Positions 25,602 through 35,275 of a stretch of 64,000 nt of DNA are shown piece by piece. The notes beneath the pieces are model-generated. The model did not search any database and was not told the DNA's origin. It saw nothing but the letters and a program-made list of their open reading frames with translations. The number at the start of each line of letters is the position of its first letter. Positions within the stretch are counted from its first letter, which is position 1. A program made the translations under genes and the position numbers. This DNA comes from Kiloniella litopenaei (lineage in GTDB: Bacteria; Pseudomonadota; Alphaproteobacteria; Kiloniellales; Kiloniellaceae), in assembly GCF_000982415.1 (NCBI RefSeq), contig NZ_LANI01000005.1:186001-250000 (forward strand). Reading direction: 5' to 3'.

Positions 25602-26597
25602 ATGAGCGAAAACGCCAAACTTGATGTTGTCGGCATTGGTAATGCCATCGTTGACATTGTTGCCACTGCGGATGATGCACTGCTTGAAGAACAGGGTATT
25701 ATCAAAGGGGCAATGAACCTGATTGATCAGGACCGTGCCGATGCGCTTTACGATGTGATGGGCCCGGCCATTGAACGTTCTGGCGGATCAGCGGGTAACA
25801 CCATGGCCGGTATTGCATCACTTGGTGGCAAGGGTGGTTATTTCGGCAAGGTTCGCGACGATCAGTTTGGTCAGATCTTCCGTCATGACATTCGCGCTGA
25901 AGGTGTTGAATTCAATACTGCGGCTGCAACTGATGGACCATCAACAGCGCGCTGTTTGATCTTTGTAACACCGGATGCCGAGCGTTCGATGAATACTTAT
26001 CTTGGTGCCTGTGTTAACCTGACAGTGGCGGATATTGACGAAGAAATGATCAAATCAGCCAAGGTAACCTATATGGAAGGTTATCTTTGGGACCCGGAAG
26101 AAGCGAAAAAAGCTTTTATCCATGCGTCTAAAACAGCGCATGCAGCCGGACGTAAAGTGTCACTGACGCTATCAGATTCTTTCTGTGTTGATCGCCATCG
26201 CGAATCTTTCCTGAATCTGGTGAAAAACTATGTGGATATTCTTTTTGCTAACGAAGAAGAAGCCATGGCGCTTTTCCAGGTTGATAACTTTGATGCTGTT
26301 TTGCAAGAGGTTAGAGCCTGTTGTTCTGTCGCGGCAATTACCCGTGGCGAGAAGGGTTCTGTGATCTGTGCCGGTGACGAAGTTCACGTTGTTGATGCTA
26401 TTCCGGTTGAACAGGTGGTTGACACAACAGGTGCAGGCGACCTATATGCAGCAGGATTTCTTTACGGTTACACGAACGGCTACAGCCTGTATGACAGTGG
26501 CCGGATTGGTTCAATCGCCGCCGCCGAGGTAATTTCCCACTTTGGTGCTCGCCCGGAAACGTCCCTGGCGAAACTGGTAGAGGAAAAACTTAAGTAG
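25602..26597 (+). CDS. PfkB-family adenosine kinase
   Basis: 331 residues. Phosphorylates adenosine (or a related nucleoside/sugar) with ATP. N-terminal GIGNAIVDIVA, GGSAGNTMAGIASLGG substrate motif near 60, and the C-terminal PfkB signature DTTGAGDLYAAGFLYGY (about 270-287) with the anion-hole GAGD and catalytic Asp. Close to the alphaproteobacterial adenosine kinase group. Monocistronic by context. Confidence 0.88.
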   Translation: MSENAKLDVVGIGNAIVDIVATADDALLEEQGIIKGAMNLIDQDRADALYDVMGPAIERSGGSAGNTMAGIASLGGKGGYFGKVRDDQFGQIFRHDIRAEGVEFNTAAATDGPSTARCLIFVTPDAERSMNTYLGACVNLTVADIDEEMIKSAKVTYMEGYLWDPEEAKKAFIHASKTAHAAGRKVSLTLSDSFCVDRHRESFLNLVKNYVDILFANEEEAMALFQVDNFDAVLQEVRACCSVAAITRGEKGSVICAGDEVHVVDAIPVEQVVDTTGAGDLYAAGFLYGYTNGYSLYDSGRIGSIAAAEVISHFGARPETSLAKLVEEKLK

Positions 26598-26756
26598 GTC
26601 ATCGCTCTGTCACACGACTGCGCTACAGACCTTAGAGGTTACGTAGAACAGAAAGACAAGAGAGATTGATAACACTCTGGATGTCCGGGGTGTATTTGAT
26701 GACCGAAGATAATGCGGGGCGCAGAAGCCCCTCTTGATACATGAGAGTATAAGGCA

Positions 26757-28586
26757 ATGACTACAGCGCTTCGCAACGTGGCGATTATCGCACACGTTGA
26801 CCACGGCAAAACCACTTTGGTGGACGAGCTATTAAAACAGTCCGGTACCTTCAGTTCGCATCAGCAGCTTTCAGAGCGTGCGATGGACAGCAACGATCTG
26901 GAAAAAGAACGTGGCATCACGATTCTTGCCAAATGTACATCTGTGACCTGGAACGATACCCGGATCAATATTGTTGATACACCTGGTCACGCCGATTTCG
27001 GTGGTGAGGTCGAGCGTATCCTGTCCATGGTTGACGGTGTTGTTCTGTTGGTTGATGCCGCCGAAGGACCAATGCCACAGACAAAGTTCGTGACATCCAA
27101 AGCTCTTGGCTGTGGTCTGAAGCCAATCGTTGTTGTGAACAAAGCTGATAAAGCCGATGCGCGTCCTGACTGGGTTGTGGATCAGGTATTTGATCTCTTT
27201 GTGAGCCTTGACGCTTCTGAAGATCAGCTTGATTTCCCGGTTCTGTTTGCTTCTGCAAAGCAGGGTTGGGCTGTTGAAGATCTCAGCGAGCCACACGAGA
27301 ACATGGAATCACTCTTCAAGATGATGGTAGATACCCTACCGGCACCGACTGAAGAAGTTGATGCGCCGTTTTCTATGTTGGCAACAACACTGGAAGCAGA
27401 TTCTTTCCTTGGTCGTATTCTAACTGGTCGTATTCACTCTGGTGTTGCTAAAGTGAACATGCCTGTGAAAGTTATCACTGCTGACGGTAAAACAGTTCCA
27501 AACTGCCGTTTATCTAAGCTTCTGGCTTTTGATGGTTTGAAACGTGTACCTGTTGACGAAGCCCGCGCGGGCGATATCGTTGCCATTGCTGGTATCCCTG
27601 ACGCGACTGTCGCTGATACGATTTGTGATCCATCTGTTGAGAGCGGAATTGATGCTCAACCAATCGATCCGCCAACCTTGTCTATGACTTTCTCAGTGAA
27701 CGATTCTCCGCTCGCGGGTCGCGAAGGTGACAAGGTTACCAGCCGTATGATCCGTGACCGTCTTTTCCGTGAAGCAGAAGGTAACGTTGCCATCCGCATC
27801 ACAGAGAGTGAATCAAAGGATTCATTCGAAGTTGCTGGTCGTGGTGAACTCCAGTTGGGTGTTCTTATTGAGAACATGCGTCGCGAAGGTTTTGAACTTT
27901 CCATCTCGCGTCCACGTGTTTTGATGCACAAAGACGAAGAGGGCACCTTGATGGAGCCGATGGAAGAGGTTGTCGTCGATGTGGACGAAGAGTTCTCTGG
28001 CGTTGTTGTTGAGAAAATGGCCGAGCGTAAAGCCGAGCTGACTGACATGCGCCCATCCGGTGCTGGTAAAACGCGCGTAACCTTCCTGGCCCCTTCACGT
28101 GGTTTGATCGGTTATCACGGTGAGTTCCTAACGGATACACGTGGTACCGGTATTATGAACCGTCTGTTCCACAGTTTTGGTCCTTACCGTGGTGCGATCC
28201 AGGGGCGTCGTCAGGGCGTTCTGATTTCCAATGGTATCGGTGCAGCTGTTGGTTACGCTTTGTTTAACCTGGAAGATCGCGGAGAAATGTTTGTGAACCC
28301 GGGTGATGCGCTTTACGAAGGCATGATCATCGGTGAACACAGCCGTACCAACGATCTGGAAGTGAACCCGCTGAAAGCAAAACAGCTGACCAACGTGCGT
28401 GCTTCCGGTAAAGACGACGCTATCAAGCTGACTCCGCCACGTGTGCGTTCACTGGAACAGTCCCTTGCTTACATTCAGGACGATGAATTGGTGGAAGTAA
28501 CACCAAAATCAATCCGTCTGCGCAAACAGTACCTGATCGGCCACGAGCGTAAACGTCACGCACGTACCAAAGAAGCGATCGGCTAA
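26757..28586 (+). CDS. typA: translational GTPase TypA/BipA
   Basis: 609 residues. Ribosome-associated GTPase needed for growth at low temperature or stress. G1 AHVDHGKTT, switch I region [10 protein letters not shown]3 [15 protein letters not shown]4 NKAD, then EF-G-like domains and the TypA-specific C-terminal domain with [13 protein letters not shown]. Followed by an intrinsic terminator. Confidence 0.98.
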   Translation: MTTALRNVAIIAHVDHGKTTLVDELLKQSGTFSSHQQLSERAMDSNDLEKERGITILAKCTSVTWNDTRINIVDTPGHADFGGEVERILSMVDGVVLLVDAAEGPMPQTKFVTSKALGCGLKPIVVVNKADKADARPDWVVDQVFDLFVSLDASEDQLDFPVLFASAKQGWAVEDLSEPHENMESLFKMMVDTLPAPTEEVDAPFSMLATTLEADSFLGRILTGRIHSGVAKVNMPVKVITADGKTVPNCRLSKLLAFDGLKRVPVDEARAGDIVAIAGIPDATVADTICDPSVESGIDAQPIDPPTLSMTFSVNDSPLAGREGDKVTSRMIRDRLFREAEGNVAIRITESESKDSFEVAGRGELQLGVLIENMRREGFELSISRPRVLMHKDEEGTLMEPMEEVVVDVDEEFSGVVVEKMAERKAELTDMRPSGAGKTRVTFLAPSRGLIGYHGEFLTDTRGTGIMNRLFHSFGPYRGAIQGRRQGVLISNGIGAAVGYALFNLEDRGEMFVNPGDALYEGMIIGEHSRTNDLEVNPLKAKQLTNVRASGKDDAIKLTPPRVRSLEQSLAYIQDDELVEVTPKSIRLRKQYLIGHERKRHARTKEAIG

Positions 28587-28607
28587 GCTATCTTGGATAG
28601 AAATGAT

Positions 28608-28640
28608 AAAGGGGTTGCTTTTAAGCAGCCCCTTTATACT
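28608..28640 (+). terminator. intrinsic terminator after typA
   Basis: AAAGGGGTTGCT (28608-28619) pairs with AGCAGCCCCTTT (28624-28635) with one G-U pair. The downstream T run is short. Confidence 0.7.
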
Positions 28641-28649
28641 AGTTAATTA

Positions 28650-28859
28650 TTAGAATAACTTACCTTGCTTATCGGCTATTTCACGGGCTTGTGGAAATCG
28701 CTTTCCTGTTTTGATTTCTGAAATTCGCCCTTGGTTCATTTTCAAGTATGAAGCAATTTGATGTTGATGGTAGCCTTTGCCAAGTAGCTCATGTACTAGT
28801 ATGGCGTCTTGTAAAGACGGTGTCTTAGATGGACCTGAGTTAAGATTTTCTGTGTTCAT
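28650..28859 (-). CDS. tiny helix-turn-helix protein, 69 residues
   Basis: The middle (about 20-55) reads as a helix-turn-helix: AILVHELLGKGYHQHQIASY, then LKMNQGRISEIKTGKRF, where QGRISEIKTGKRF matches recognition helices of phage-type or XRE-like small regulators. Ser/Thr/Pro-rich N-terminus and short charged C-terminus. No partner gene is evident. The upstream DNA holds a 13-base inverted repeat (28884-28896 and 28977-28989) around a second promoter, so it may control itself and the adjacent small RNA candidate. AT-richer than neighbouring genes, which may mean recent acquisition. Confidence 0.7.
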   Translation of the reverse strand: MNTENLNSGPSKTPSLQDAILVHELLGKGYHQHQIASYLKMNQGRISEIKTGKRFPQAREIADKQGKLF

Positions 28860-28908
28860 TTTACGTCACTTTCTTAAAAAAAGTGATGACACAAGTGTAG
28901 AGATATAG

Positions 28909-28937
28909 TTGACATTCTCTATGCATCAGCTTAGAAA
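28909..28937 (+). promoter_or_regulatory. promoter of candidate small RNA
   Basis: A consensus -35 TTGACA (28909-28914) and TAGAAA (28932-28937) with a 17-base spacer. The -10 is weak but is followed by AT. It lies between the two arms of the 13-base inverted repeat. Confidence 0.5.
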
Positions 28938-28942
28938 ATGTT

Positions 28943-29036
28943 GTGAGATACGGAAAAAATTCCGTAGATGTTACTAACTTGTGTCATCAAGTTGGTTACC
29001 AAAAAGAGACCAAGTGCCAGCTTGGTCTCTTTTTTT
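28943..29036 (+). ncRNA. candidate small RNA with three hairpins
   Basis: About 94 bases from the predicted start to a strong intrinsic terminator. Hairpin 1: TACGGAA/TTCCGTA with an AAAA loop (28949-28966). Hairpin 2: AACTTG/CAAGTT (28976-28993). Hairpin 3, the terminator: AAAAAGAGACCAAG (29001-29014) with CTTGGTCTCTTTTT (29021-29034). No protein of reasonable quality is encoded (a GTG frame at 28943 has no ribosome site and runs past the terminator). Function unknown. Confidence 0.55.
29001..29036. terminator. intrinsic terminator, 14-bp stem
   Basis: AAAAAGAGACCAAG and CTTGGTCTCTTTTT form a perfect stem around TGCCAG, followed by more T. It lies more than 400 bases from the typA stop and after the typA terminator, so it belongs to another transcript. 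Confidence 0.85.
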
Positions 29037-29080
29037 ATTTCATTATTGTTCATAAGAGTCGAGTCAAAAGTTGTATGATA

Positions 29081-29131
29081 TCAACTACATATGGTGTATT
29101 TTTTTGCATAATAAGCACACTATGTAGTTGA
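29081..29131. repeat. 11-bp perfect inverted repeat in AT-rich intergenic DNA
   Basis: TCAACTACATA (29081-29091) and TATGTAGTTGA (29121-29131) are perfect inverted copies 29 bases apart; after two unpaired bases the left arm continues GTGT (29094-29097), matching ACAC (29117-29120) just inside the right arm. The right arm ends in TAGTTGACA, as does the small-RNA promoter (28906-28914). Could be an operator or a cruciform. No gene follows immediately on the plus strand. Confidence 0.6.
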
Positions 29132-29258
29132 CAAAAGTAAATGATGTTAAAAATCAAATACTTGCAAGATTGGCGGTAAGTAGATGCTGTTTCATTAAAT
29201 GCTTAACAAAGCAATAATTTTTCCTAATTTTTAAAAGTATATGTACGAATCCACAAAT

Positions 29259-32117
29259 TTAAGTGGATAATTTCTTCTCTTCCGGCGCAGACCCAATGGG
29301 ATAGACAAAGCGCTGGTAGAGGAAGCCGATACCGATGAGGCAGAGGCCAAGGCCGATAAAGGAGGCCACGCGGTAGAGGCCGCTGAGCGCGGACATATCC
29401 CACAGGAAGACCTTGGTGGTCACCAGAAGAACCAGCCCAAGCGATAGGTGGCGTATCTTGGAAATGTCCCGGATAATCCCGACAGCGAGTAGTGCCCCGG
29501 CAAAGATGAGCCATGCGGCAGAATAGCTGTAGCCTTCGGCGTTGAGAATATCGCCGGAGGCCATGGCAAGGGGGTGGAAGGCGCGGCGAACCTCGAGCGT
29601 CAGGTCAAGGAACACCAGCCAGACGGCAATACCACCAATCCAGGGCATGAACTTCGTATGCCCCTGATTACGGGCTTCGCGGTAGATGATGATCGCGATC
29701 AGGCCGGGAATCAGGTAGGCGAGGGACAGTTGGTTGAACAGGGGCCAGTTTCCGACAAACTCGTTGGTAAAAACCGGATTGAAGATAAGAGATTGAAAGA
29801 CCAGTATCTGTGCCCCGGCCATAGATAAGAGAATTTTTGATCCCCAGTTGCTGACAAGGCGGGGCACAAGTCGATTGCGATAGTACAGAAATGCACCCGT
29901 TATCAACCAGGATAGCGATTGCAGGCTCTGTTCCAGTGGCATGTAGTACTGGGCGTAGAGGTTATTGTCGTTCGCCAGATATCTTATTTCCAGACTGACC
30001 AGTGCAACCCCGATGGCAAGGGCCCCGGATTCAAGAATAGTGACGAGCTGGTCGTCCTTTTCCCGTTTGAAATAGTAGGCTGCCCCGGCAAAGGCGAGAG
30101 CCGGGATACCGAAGCTATAGAGAAGCCAGAGAGCATCGACCTCTTCTCTTGGGATTACGGGGTCAAAATGGTTCAACGCGACAAGGCGTAAGACGACGAT
30201 CACCGCGATGAAAAGAATGCTTGGCCTGATAAAGGGGATACGGATCTGGGACGCAACCCATCCGGCAGAGGGCAGCAGCAGCGCAAGGGCAATGGTCAGG
30301 CCGCTTTTCTCAAAGGCGATGGCAAAGGCAATACCCAAAGCGGCGAGCACCGCGAGGGCATAAACCCCCAATACGGGTTCCATGCCTGTTTCTGACCTTT
30401 TTGGGAGAACCTGTTTGGCAGCCATAAAGCAGAGGCCCGCGAGGACCAGCGCGAGCAAGCTCCATGCGAGATCGGCACCAAGCGCAGATACCCTGAGATA
30501 AACAAACAGGAAAGCTAACAGAGGAACGGTGACTGACAGGGTTGCCATATAGACGGGGGTTCTGGTTTTGCCCAAGCTTCTGAAGCCGAGAGTCGCGGCA
30601 ATGACCGCTATAAAGCCAGAGAGCAACAGGTAGAAATTAAGTTCTGGCGGGATAATGGGGTTAATAAGCGTCCCTGCTTCTTGCCCGGAAACGTAAAAGG
30701 TTTCTGGTAGTTCGATTGAACCGGGGAAGGGATAGCGGGCGATAATATAAAGCGCGACCAGTGAAATGGCTGTGAGAAGGGCTTCACAGTGTCTGAGTTT
30801 CAAGGCGCCATAACCAAGCCCGCCAGCAATGATAAAGAAGAAGACGAGCGAGGCGGTGGAGAAGTTATCCATGGACAAGAGGATAACCTGCAGGGCTAGA
30901 ACGGATGTAATGGCTGACAGTCCAAGGGTCTTTTCTGGCGAAAGTTTGCCGATAAAATCGAACGGATGTTTCAGGTTCTTAACAGAGGTCAGGAAGTCTT
31001 CATAACGTGGCGCGATAAAGAGGCCGATCATCAGAATTTGATGCAGGGCAAGTGGATAGACGTTGCCACCTTTCCACGCCGCAGTCATCCAGATAAGTTG
31101 CCAGAGAACAGAGCCTGCGAGAGACATCCAGCCAAGCCACCACCAGTTTTGATAGCGGACAACAGCCAGTGCAGACGCGGTGATAAAGCTCAGATAGCTG
31201 AAAAGCGCCCAGGCAGAGGAATTGCCGGTACTGACGAGTATAGGAATGACAAAGGCACCGGCCATGCCCATGGCGGCAATCAATGGCCCCTGAAGCAGGG
31301 AAAGCCCCAATCCGGCAATTGCGACGATAGTCAAGAGGATAAAGGCAATGAGGGGGGGAATCAGATCGTAAAGGCCATAGGCGGCATAGATGCTGCCATA
31401 GGTGATGGCAAGGCCCGCTGCGGTCAGCGCGGGAGGAACATGGTTTGGCTTGAGCGCGGCGATAGCCTGTTCAATGGGGCGTCTGCGCAACCATTCCCCG
31501 CCAAACATCAAGGCGAGACCAAAGAGAACGCCACAGGTTACTCTGAAACCGGGGGAAAGCAGGTCGTTTTCAATGGAATATTTTATCAGGAAGACACCCC
31601 CGATAATGACAGTCAGGCTGCCAAGCCATACCAGCCATTGACGGGTGAAAGCCTCTTCAAAAGATTTCCAGGGGCTTTTTTCACTGGAATAGCTTTCCAT
31701 GGCCTCGGCAATGGATCGGGCCGCGACTGGTTGTTTGTCTTGTTGCTCAGCCTGTTGTTCAGTCGGTTTTTCATTTGAAGACTTTTGCGCATCGGTTTCG
31801 GGGCCAGAAGTTTCCGTTTCTTCTGACGACGTAGGCTGTTTGTCTGTTGGTGGCGGTGTTTGTAGGGGGTCGCTCTGGACCTTTGTATTGCTATCAAGTG
31901 CTTTTTCCTGTGACGGTGTCACAGGTTTTGCAGCAGTTGTGGCAGGCACAGCCTGTTTCTCAAGGTTTTGTATCTTGAGTTTCAGGGCAAAGATTTCACT
32001 GCGCAATCCGCCGATTTTATACAGGGCAATAAAGGCCAGTATCGGGCCGCCAAAAAGAATGAGAATTCCGAGAAGAACCAATAGTACTTCGTCCACAACA
32101 CCCCCCTGAACCAGCAT
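29259..32117 (-). CDS. DUF2339 giant multi-pass membrane protein
   Basis: 952 residues with well over twenty hydrophobic helices. N-terminal membrane segment (8-32), then a hydrophilic Ser/Pro/Glu/Gln-rich linker (about 50-140), then the block WKSFEEAFTRQWLVWLGSLTVIIGGVFLIKYSIEN that marks DUF2339, followed by continuous membrane helices to the C-terminus. Function unknown in the family. It is the last gene on the minus strand after the DUF4269 gene (129-base gap). Confidence 0.88.
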   Translation of the reverse strand: MLVQGGVVDEVLLVLLGILILFGGPILAFIALYKIGGLRSEIFALKLKIQNLEKQAVPATTAAKPVTPSQEKALDSNTKVQSDPLQTPPPTDKQPTSSEETETSGPETDAQKSSNEKPTEQQAEQQDKQPVAARSIAEAMESYSSEKSPWKSFEEAFTRQWLVWLGSLTVIIGGVFLIKYSIENDLLSPGFRVTCGVLFGLALMFGGEWLRRRPIEQAIAALKPNHVPPALTAAGLAITYGSIYAAYGLYDLIPPLIAFILLTIVAIAGLGLSLLQGPLIAAMGMAGAFVIPILVSTGNSSAWALFSYLSFITASALAVVRYQNWWWLGWMSLAGSVLWQLIWMTAAWKGGNVYPLALHQILMIGLFIAPRYEDFLTSVKNLKHPFDFIGKLSPEKTLGLSAITSVLALQVILLSMDNFSTASLVFFFIIAGGLGYGALKLRHCEALLTAISLVALYIIARYPFPGSIELPETFYVSGQEAGTLINPIIPPELNFYLLLSGFIAVIAATLGFRSLGKTRTPVYMATLSVTVPLLAFLFVYLRVSALGADLAWSLLALVLAGLCFMAAKQVLPKRSETGMEPVLGVYALAVLAALGIAFAIAFEKSGLTIALALLLPSAGWVASQIRIPFIRPSILFIAVIVVLRLVALNHFDPVIPREEVDALWLLYSFGIPALAFAGAAYYFKREKDDQLVTILESGALAIGVALVSLEIRYLANDNNLYAQYYMPLEQSLQSLSWLITGAFLYYRNRLVPRLVSNWGSKILLSMAGAQILVFQSLIFNPVFTNEFVGNWPLFNQLSLAYLIPGLIAIIIYREARNQGHTKFMPWIGGIAVWLVFLDLTLEVRRAFHPLAMASGDILNAEGYSYSAAWLIFAGALLAVGIIRDISKIRHLSLGLVLLVTTKVFLWDMSALSGLYRVASFIGLGLCLIGIGFLYQRFVYPIGSAPEEKKLST

Positions 32118-32246
32118 AAGAAAACACGTAAAGCTGGTTGATTATATAAAAACCTCACGGGATCATAGCGTTATCCCTATGGAAGAGACAACAGGAAGCT
32201 GTGGCTTCTAGACCTTTATCCGAACCTTTTCTTATTGTTGTTAGGA

Positions 32247-32801
32247 CTAATCTTGTAAGGAACAGGGAAGAAGCTGTTTGATCTTTTGATCCGAGAGGTT
32301 CTCAAGGCTCAAGAGATTAAGATAGGGATCACCTGTAATACCCAGTAACTTGGCAAAGGCGGGTTCCGTTTTCATGCCTTGCTGTTTGAGGCGAATAAGC
32401 TGTTGGGTGAATTCGGATCCAAGAAGAGACAGGAGGCGCTTTTCCAAGAAAAAGTGTCTGACCCCAAATTGATCTTTCAGCGGACAATCCTGAATGAAGA
32501 ACTCGATGGGCCAGTCCATAAAGGTGAAGGAAACCACTTCGGTTTTATATGGCGGAAAAGAAAGGGTTCTTGCGGACAGATCTTTATAATCGACGAGCGC
32601 TGTTGATAACTTTTGCGCCAGCGTATCCGGGGTGGGGCTGAAGCAGGCAATATCAATATCGCTGTCGGCAATGTCGATACCCAAAGGCGGTGTCCCGATG
32701 ATTTCGTAATCAACATCAGCGAGCAGTTCCGATAGATTCAAACCCGCCAGAACTTCTTCATAGCGGGATTTGTTCCCTGTGATATCAGCCGTCAATTTCA
32801 A
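32247..32801 (-). CDS. DUF4269 nucleotidyltransferase-like protein
   Basis: 184 residues from a TTG at 32801. IIGTPPLGIDIADSDIDIAC carries the DxD of a nucleotidyltransferase fold, and FGVRHFFLEKRLL is the second family hallmark. The substrate is unknown. Its start lies inside the preceding PhyH-type gene (17-base overlap) with an AGAGG ribosome site about 6 bases upstream, so translation is coupled. Confidence 0.82.
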   Translation of the reverse strand: MKLTADITGNKSRYEEVLAGLNLSELLADVDYEIIGTPPLGIDIADSDIDIACFSPTPDTLAQKLSTALVDYKDLSARTLSFPPYKTEVVSFTFMDWPIEFFIQDCPLKDQFGVRHFFLEKRLLSLLGSEFTQQLIRLKQQGMKTEPAFAKLLGITGDPYLNLLSLENLSDQKIKQLLPCSLQD

Positions 32802-33687
32802 AACCTCTGAAAGGCATATCCGGGCTTCTGCTTAGCCAGTTTGTATCGGGATAGTCACAGGCCCCGTCTATCAGATGGAGTGTATAGGCCTGTCTGGACT
32901 TATCCGACGTATTTGCGCCGCTCAGGTGTGGCAACTGTCCGTGGAGCACAATCAAGGATCCCTGTTTGACTTCCAGTGGCACGCGGTCTTCTTCGGGCCA
33001 TGCTGTGTCGTTGAGCTTTTCTGTGACAAGCTTTCCCTCTGCATTGCGATAGTGGCGCTTTTTCAAAGGAGATTTATGATGTCCTGGCAGGCCCCACATG
33101 CAACCGTTCTCAAGGGTGGCATCTTCCATGGCAAACCACATCCCGATGCAGGAATGGGGTTCGGTATAGAGAAAGGTTGAATCCTGATGACAGATAACCT
33201 CGCCGCCGATGCGGGGTTGTTTGAAAATATACATGGACTGGCTTAACAAGGGTTGGGCCATACCCAGATCCTTGGCCACCTGTGCGAGATCCGGATTACG
33301 GGAAAAGTCTGAAAAGACAGGATCAAGATCGTGTTGCGCATGCCCGATCTTGTTGATGGACAGGGCCTTGTCCTGCTTCAGGTTGCCATTGGCATCAAAG
33401 GCCCCTTCTTCGAAGAAACAACGGATTTTATCGCCTGATTTTTCGAAGTACTCATTGCCTTCGTGGCTTTTATTTGTTGTCGAAAAGACAGCCCGAAATT
33501 CATTGGGGTCAAAAGCATCCACAATGGTCCCTGCTTGTGCCATCAGTTTTTCACAGGCTTCTTTGGACACAAAATTTTCCAACACCAACACACCGTTATC
33601 ATCAAAAAACTGCTTCATTTCCGGGCTAAGAATACCCCTGTCGGGGGCGTCAAATTTTTGAATGGATGAAGTGGTGTTGTTTGTCAT
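32785..33687 (-). CDS. PhyH-type dioxygenase resembling animal PHYHD1
   Basis: 300 residues. Iron ligands H167 and D169 (GGEVICHQDSTFLYTEP) and H254 (GQLPHLSG), with R265 (SDKSRQAYTLHLI) for 2-oxoglutarate. Long stretches, such as ALSINKIGHAQHDLDPVF, SMYIFKQPRIGGEV and LENGCMWGLPGHH, recall eukaryotic PHYHD1, a phytanoyl-CoA dioxygenase-domain protein without known physiological substrate. Overlaps the DUF4269 gene downstream. Substrate unknown. Confidence 0.88.
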   Translation of the reverse strand: MTNNTTSSIQKFDAPDRGILSPEMKQFFDDNGVLVLENFVSKEACEKLMAQAGTIVDAFDPNEFRAVFSTTNKSHEGNEYFEKSGDKIRCFFEEGAFDANGNLKQDKALSINKIGHAQHDLDPVFSDFSRNPDLAQVAKDLGMAQPLLSQSMYIFKQPRIGGEVICHQDSTFLYTEPHSCIGMWFAMEDATLENGCMWGLPGHHKSPLKKRHYRNAEGKLVTEKLNDTAWPEEDRVPLEVKQGSLIVLHGQLPHLSGANTSDKSRQAYTLHLIDGACDYPDTNWLSRSPDMPFRGFEIDG

Positions 33688-33919
33688 TTAAGGCAGATCC
33701 TGTTGCTGGCGGTTTACGGGTTTGTCATTTGGATTTAGTTGACCATTGGGTGAAAAGTGTAGAGATAACAATGGGCTTTGAGTAGAGGAAATTATGCGAG
33801 ATTTAAAATAACCCGCAGACAATCTTTGACCCGTGACTTATGATCGAAAAATTCGTTAACTATAAAAATAAAGAGCCGAATAGGGCTTTAAACGTTCGCA
33901 AAACAGGGAAAACCAATCT

Positions 33920-35275
33920 ATGACAACCCCTAACAGCAGCCAATCACGTGTTCATAGCTGGGCTGAGTCTTTCAAGGTTTATCGCCAGCCACGTGTTATT
34001 GGCATGTTGTTTCTTGGTTTTTCAGCTGGCCTGCCTTTACTGTTGATTTTCTCTACACTCAATACATGGCTTAGAGACGTAGGTGTTTCTCGTACCGAAA
34101 TCGGATTTTTTGCTTGGGTCGGTTTGGCTTTTTCAATCAAGGTTCTTTGGGCACCCTTGGTTGATCATATTAATATCCCCTTCTTATGGCGCTTGGGAAA
34201 ACGCCGCTCATGGATGCTTTTGGGACAACTGGGGATTATTGTTGGCTTGATGGGGATGGCTTTTACTGATCCAACAGCCAATTTGGCACAGATGGCTGCT
34301 TTTTCCGTTATTGTTGCTTTTTCTTCTGCGACACAGGATATCGGACTTGATGCCTATCGCATTGAAGCAATGGATACAGAGTATCAAGGGGCGATGTCTG
34401 CCAATTATGTCATGGGATATCGCATTGCCATGCTTGTTGCTGGAGCAGGGTCTTTGTATCTGGCGGATTTTTATTCCTGGATATTAAGCTATCAGGTTAT
34501 GGCTCTTTTGATGGGCGTCGGTATCATCACGGTTTTTATTATCAAGGAGCCGGATCGACAAGAAACACCTGATGAAATTGAATCTTTAGTCAAATCAAAT
34601 CGCTACCTCGATCAAGCTCAAACGATGGTGTTGAATCCTTTTGTTGATTTTTTCAAGCGTAATGGTTGGGTTGGTGGGTTTATTCTGGCATTTATTGGGG
34701 CTTACAAGATCAGTGACATTATTATGGGGAATATGGCAAATCCCCTTTATATTGATCTCGGATTTTCCAAGTCTGAAATTGCCAGCATATCCAAAGTGTT
34801 CGGCCTGATCATGACCATCTTTGGCGGTTATGTTGGTGGTATGTTGCTTATGCGCATTGGGCTTTTGCCTGTGTTGCTCCTTGGGGCAACATTGGTGTGC
34901 TTAACAAACATTCTCTTTGCCATCCTTGCGCAGGTTGGTTATTCCCTTGATTTCCTTACACTGACAATCACAGCTGATAACTTTGCCAATGGTGTGGCGA
35001 GTTCAGTGTTTATTGCCTATTTGTCGAGCCTTGTGAACAAGAGTTACACGGCGACACAATATGCACTATTCAGTTCTTTTATGACTCTGCCTGGGAAATT
35101 TATTTCAGGATTTTCCGGTGTCATCATTGATCACACAGACTATACAACCTTTTTCCTCTATGCCGCAGGCATGGGCATTCCGGCTATCTTAATGGTAATC
35201 GGATTGATGATTTATGATGCCAGACAGAAGGCTGACGAAAGTTCGGAAAAGCCAACAGAAGAGACTGTCCAATAA
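33920..35275 (+). CDS. AmpG-like MFS permease
   Basis: 451 residues, about 12 membrane helices. N-terminal VYRQPRVIGMLFLGFSAGLPLLLIFSTLNTWLRDVGV is the AmpG hallmark; LWAPLVDHINIPFLWRLGKRRSWMLLGQ and FSSATQDIGLDAYRIE are also family blocks. AmpG imports anhydro-muropeptides for cell-wall recycling; that role is plausible, but some AmpG-like proteins in alphaproteobacteria carry other substrates. The stop directly abuts the next start (TAA|ATG). Confidence 0.88.
   Translation: MTTPNSSQSRVHSWAESFKVYRQPRVIGMLFLGFSAGLPLLLIFSTLNTWLRDVGVSRTEIGFFAWVGLAFSIKVLWAPLVDHINIPFLWRLGKRRSWMLLGQLGIIVGLMGMAFTDPTANLAQMAAFSVIVAFSSATQDIGLDAYRIEAMDTEYQGAMSANYVMGYRIAMLVAGAGSLYLADFYSWILSYQVMALLMGVGIITVFIIKEPDRQETPDEIESLVKSNRYLDQAQTMVLNPFVDFFKRNGWVGGFILAFIGAYKISDIIMGNMANPLYIDLGFSKSEIASISKVFGLIMTIFGGYVGGMLLMRIGLLPVLLLGATLVCLTNILFAILAQVGYSLDFLTLTITADNFANGVASSVFIAYLSSLVNKSYTATQYALFSSFMTLPGKFISGFSGVIIDHTDYTTFFLYAAGMGIPAILMVIGLMIYDARQKADESSEKPTEETVQ

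Noticed and set aside
28943-29131. 62-codon GTG frame over the small RNA candidate
   Set aside because: No ribosome site, runs through a strong terminator, and the translation has no coherent features.
30966-31778. 270-codon plus-strand frame antisense to the DUF2339 gene
   Set aside because: No family, no ribosome site, and composition expected from the complement of a membrane protein gene.
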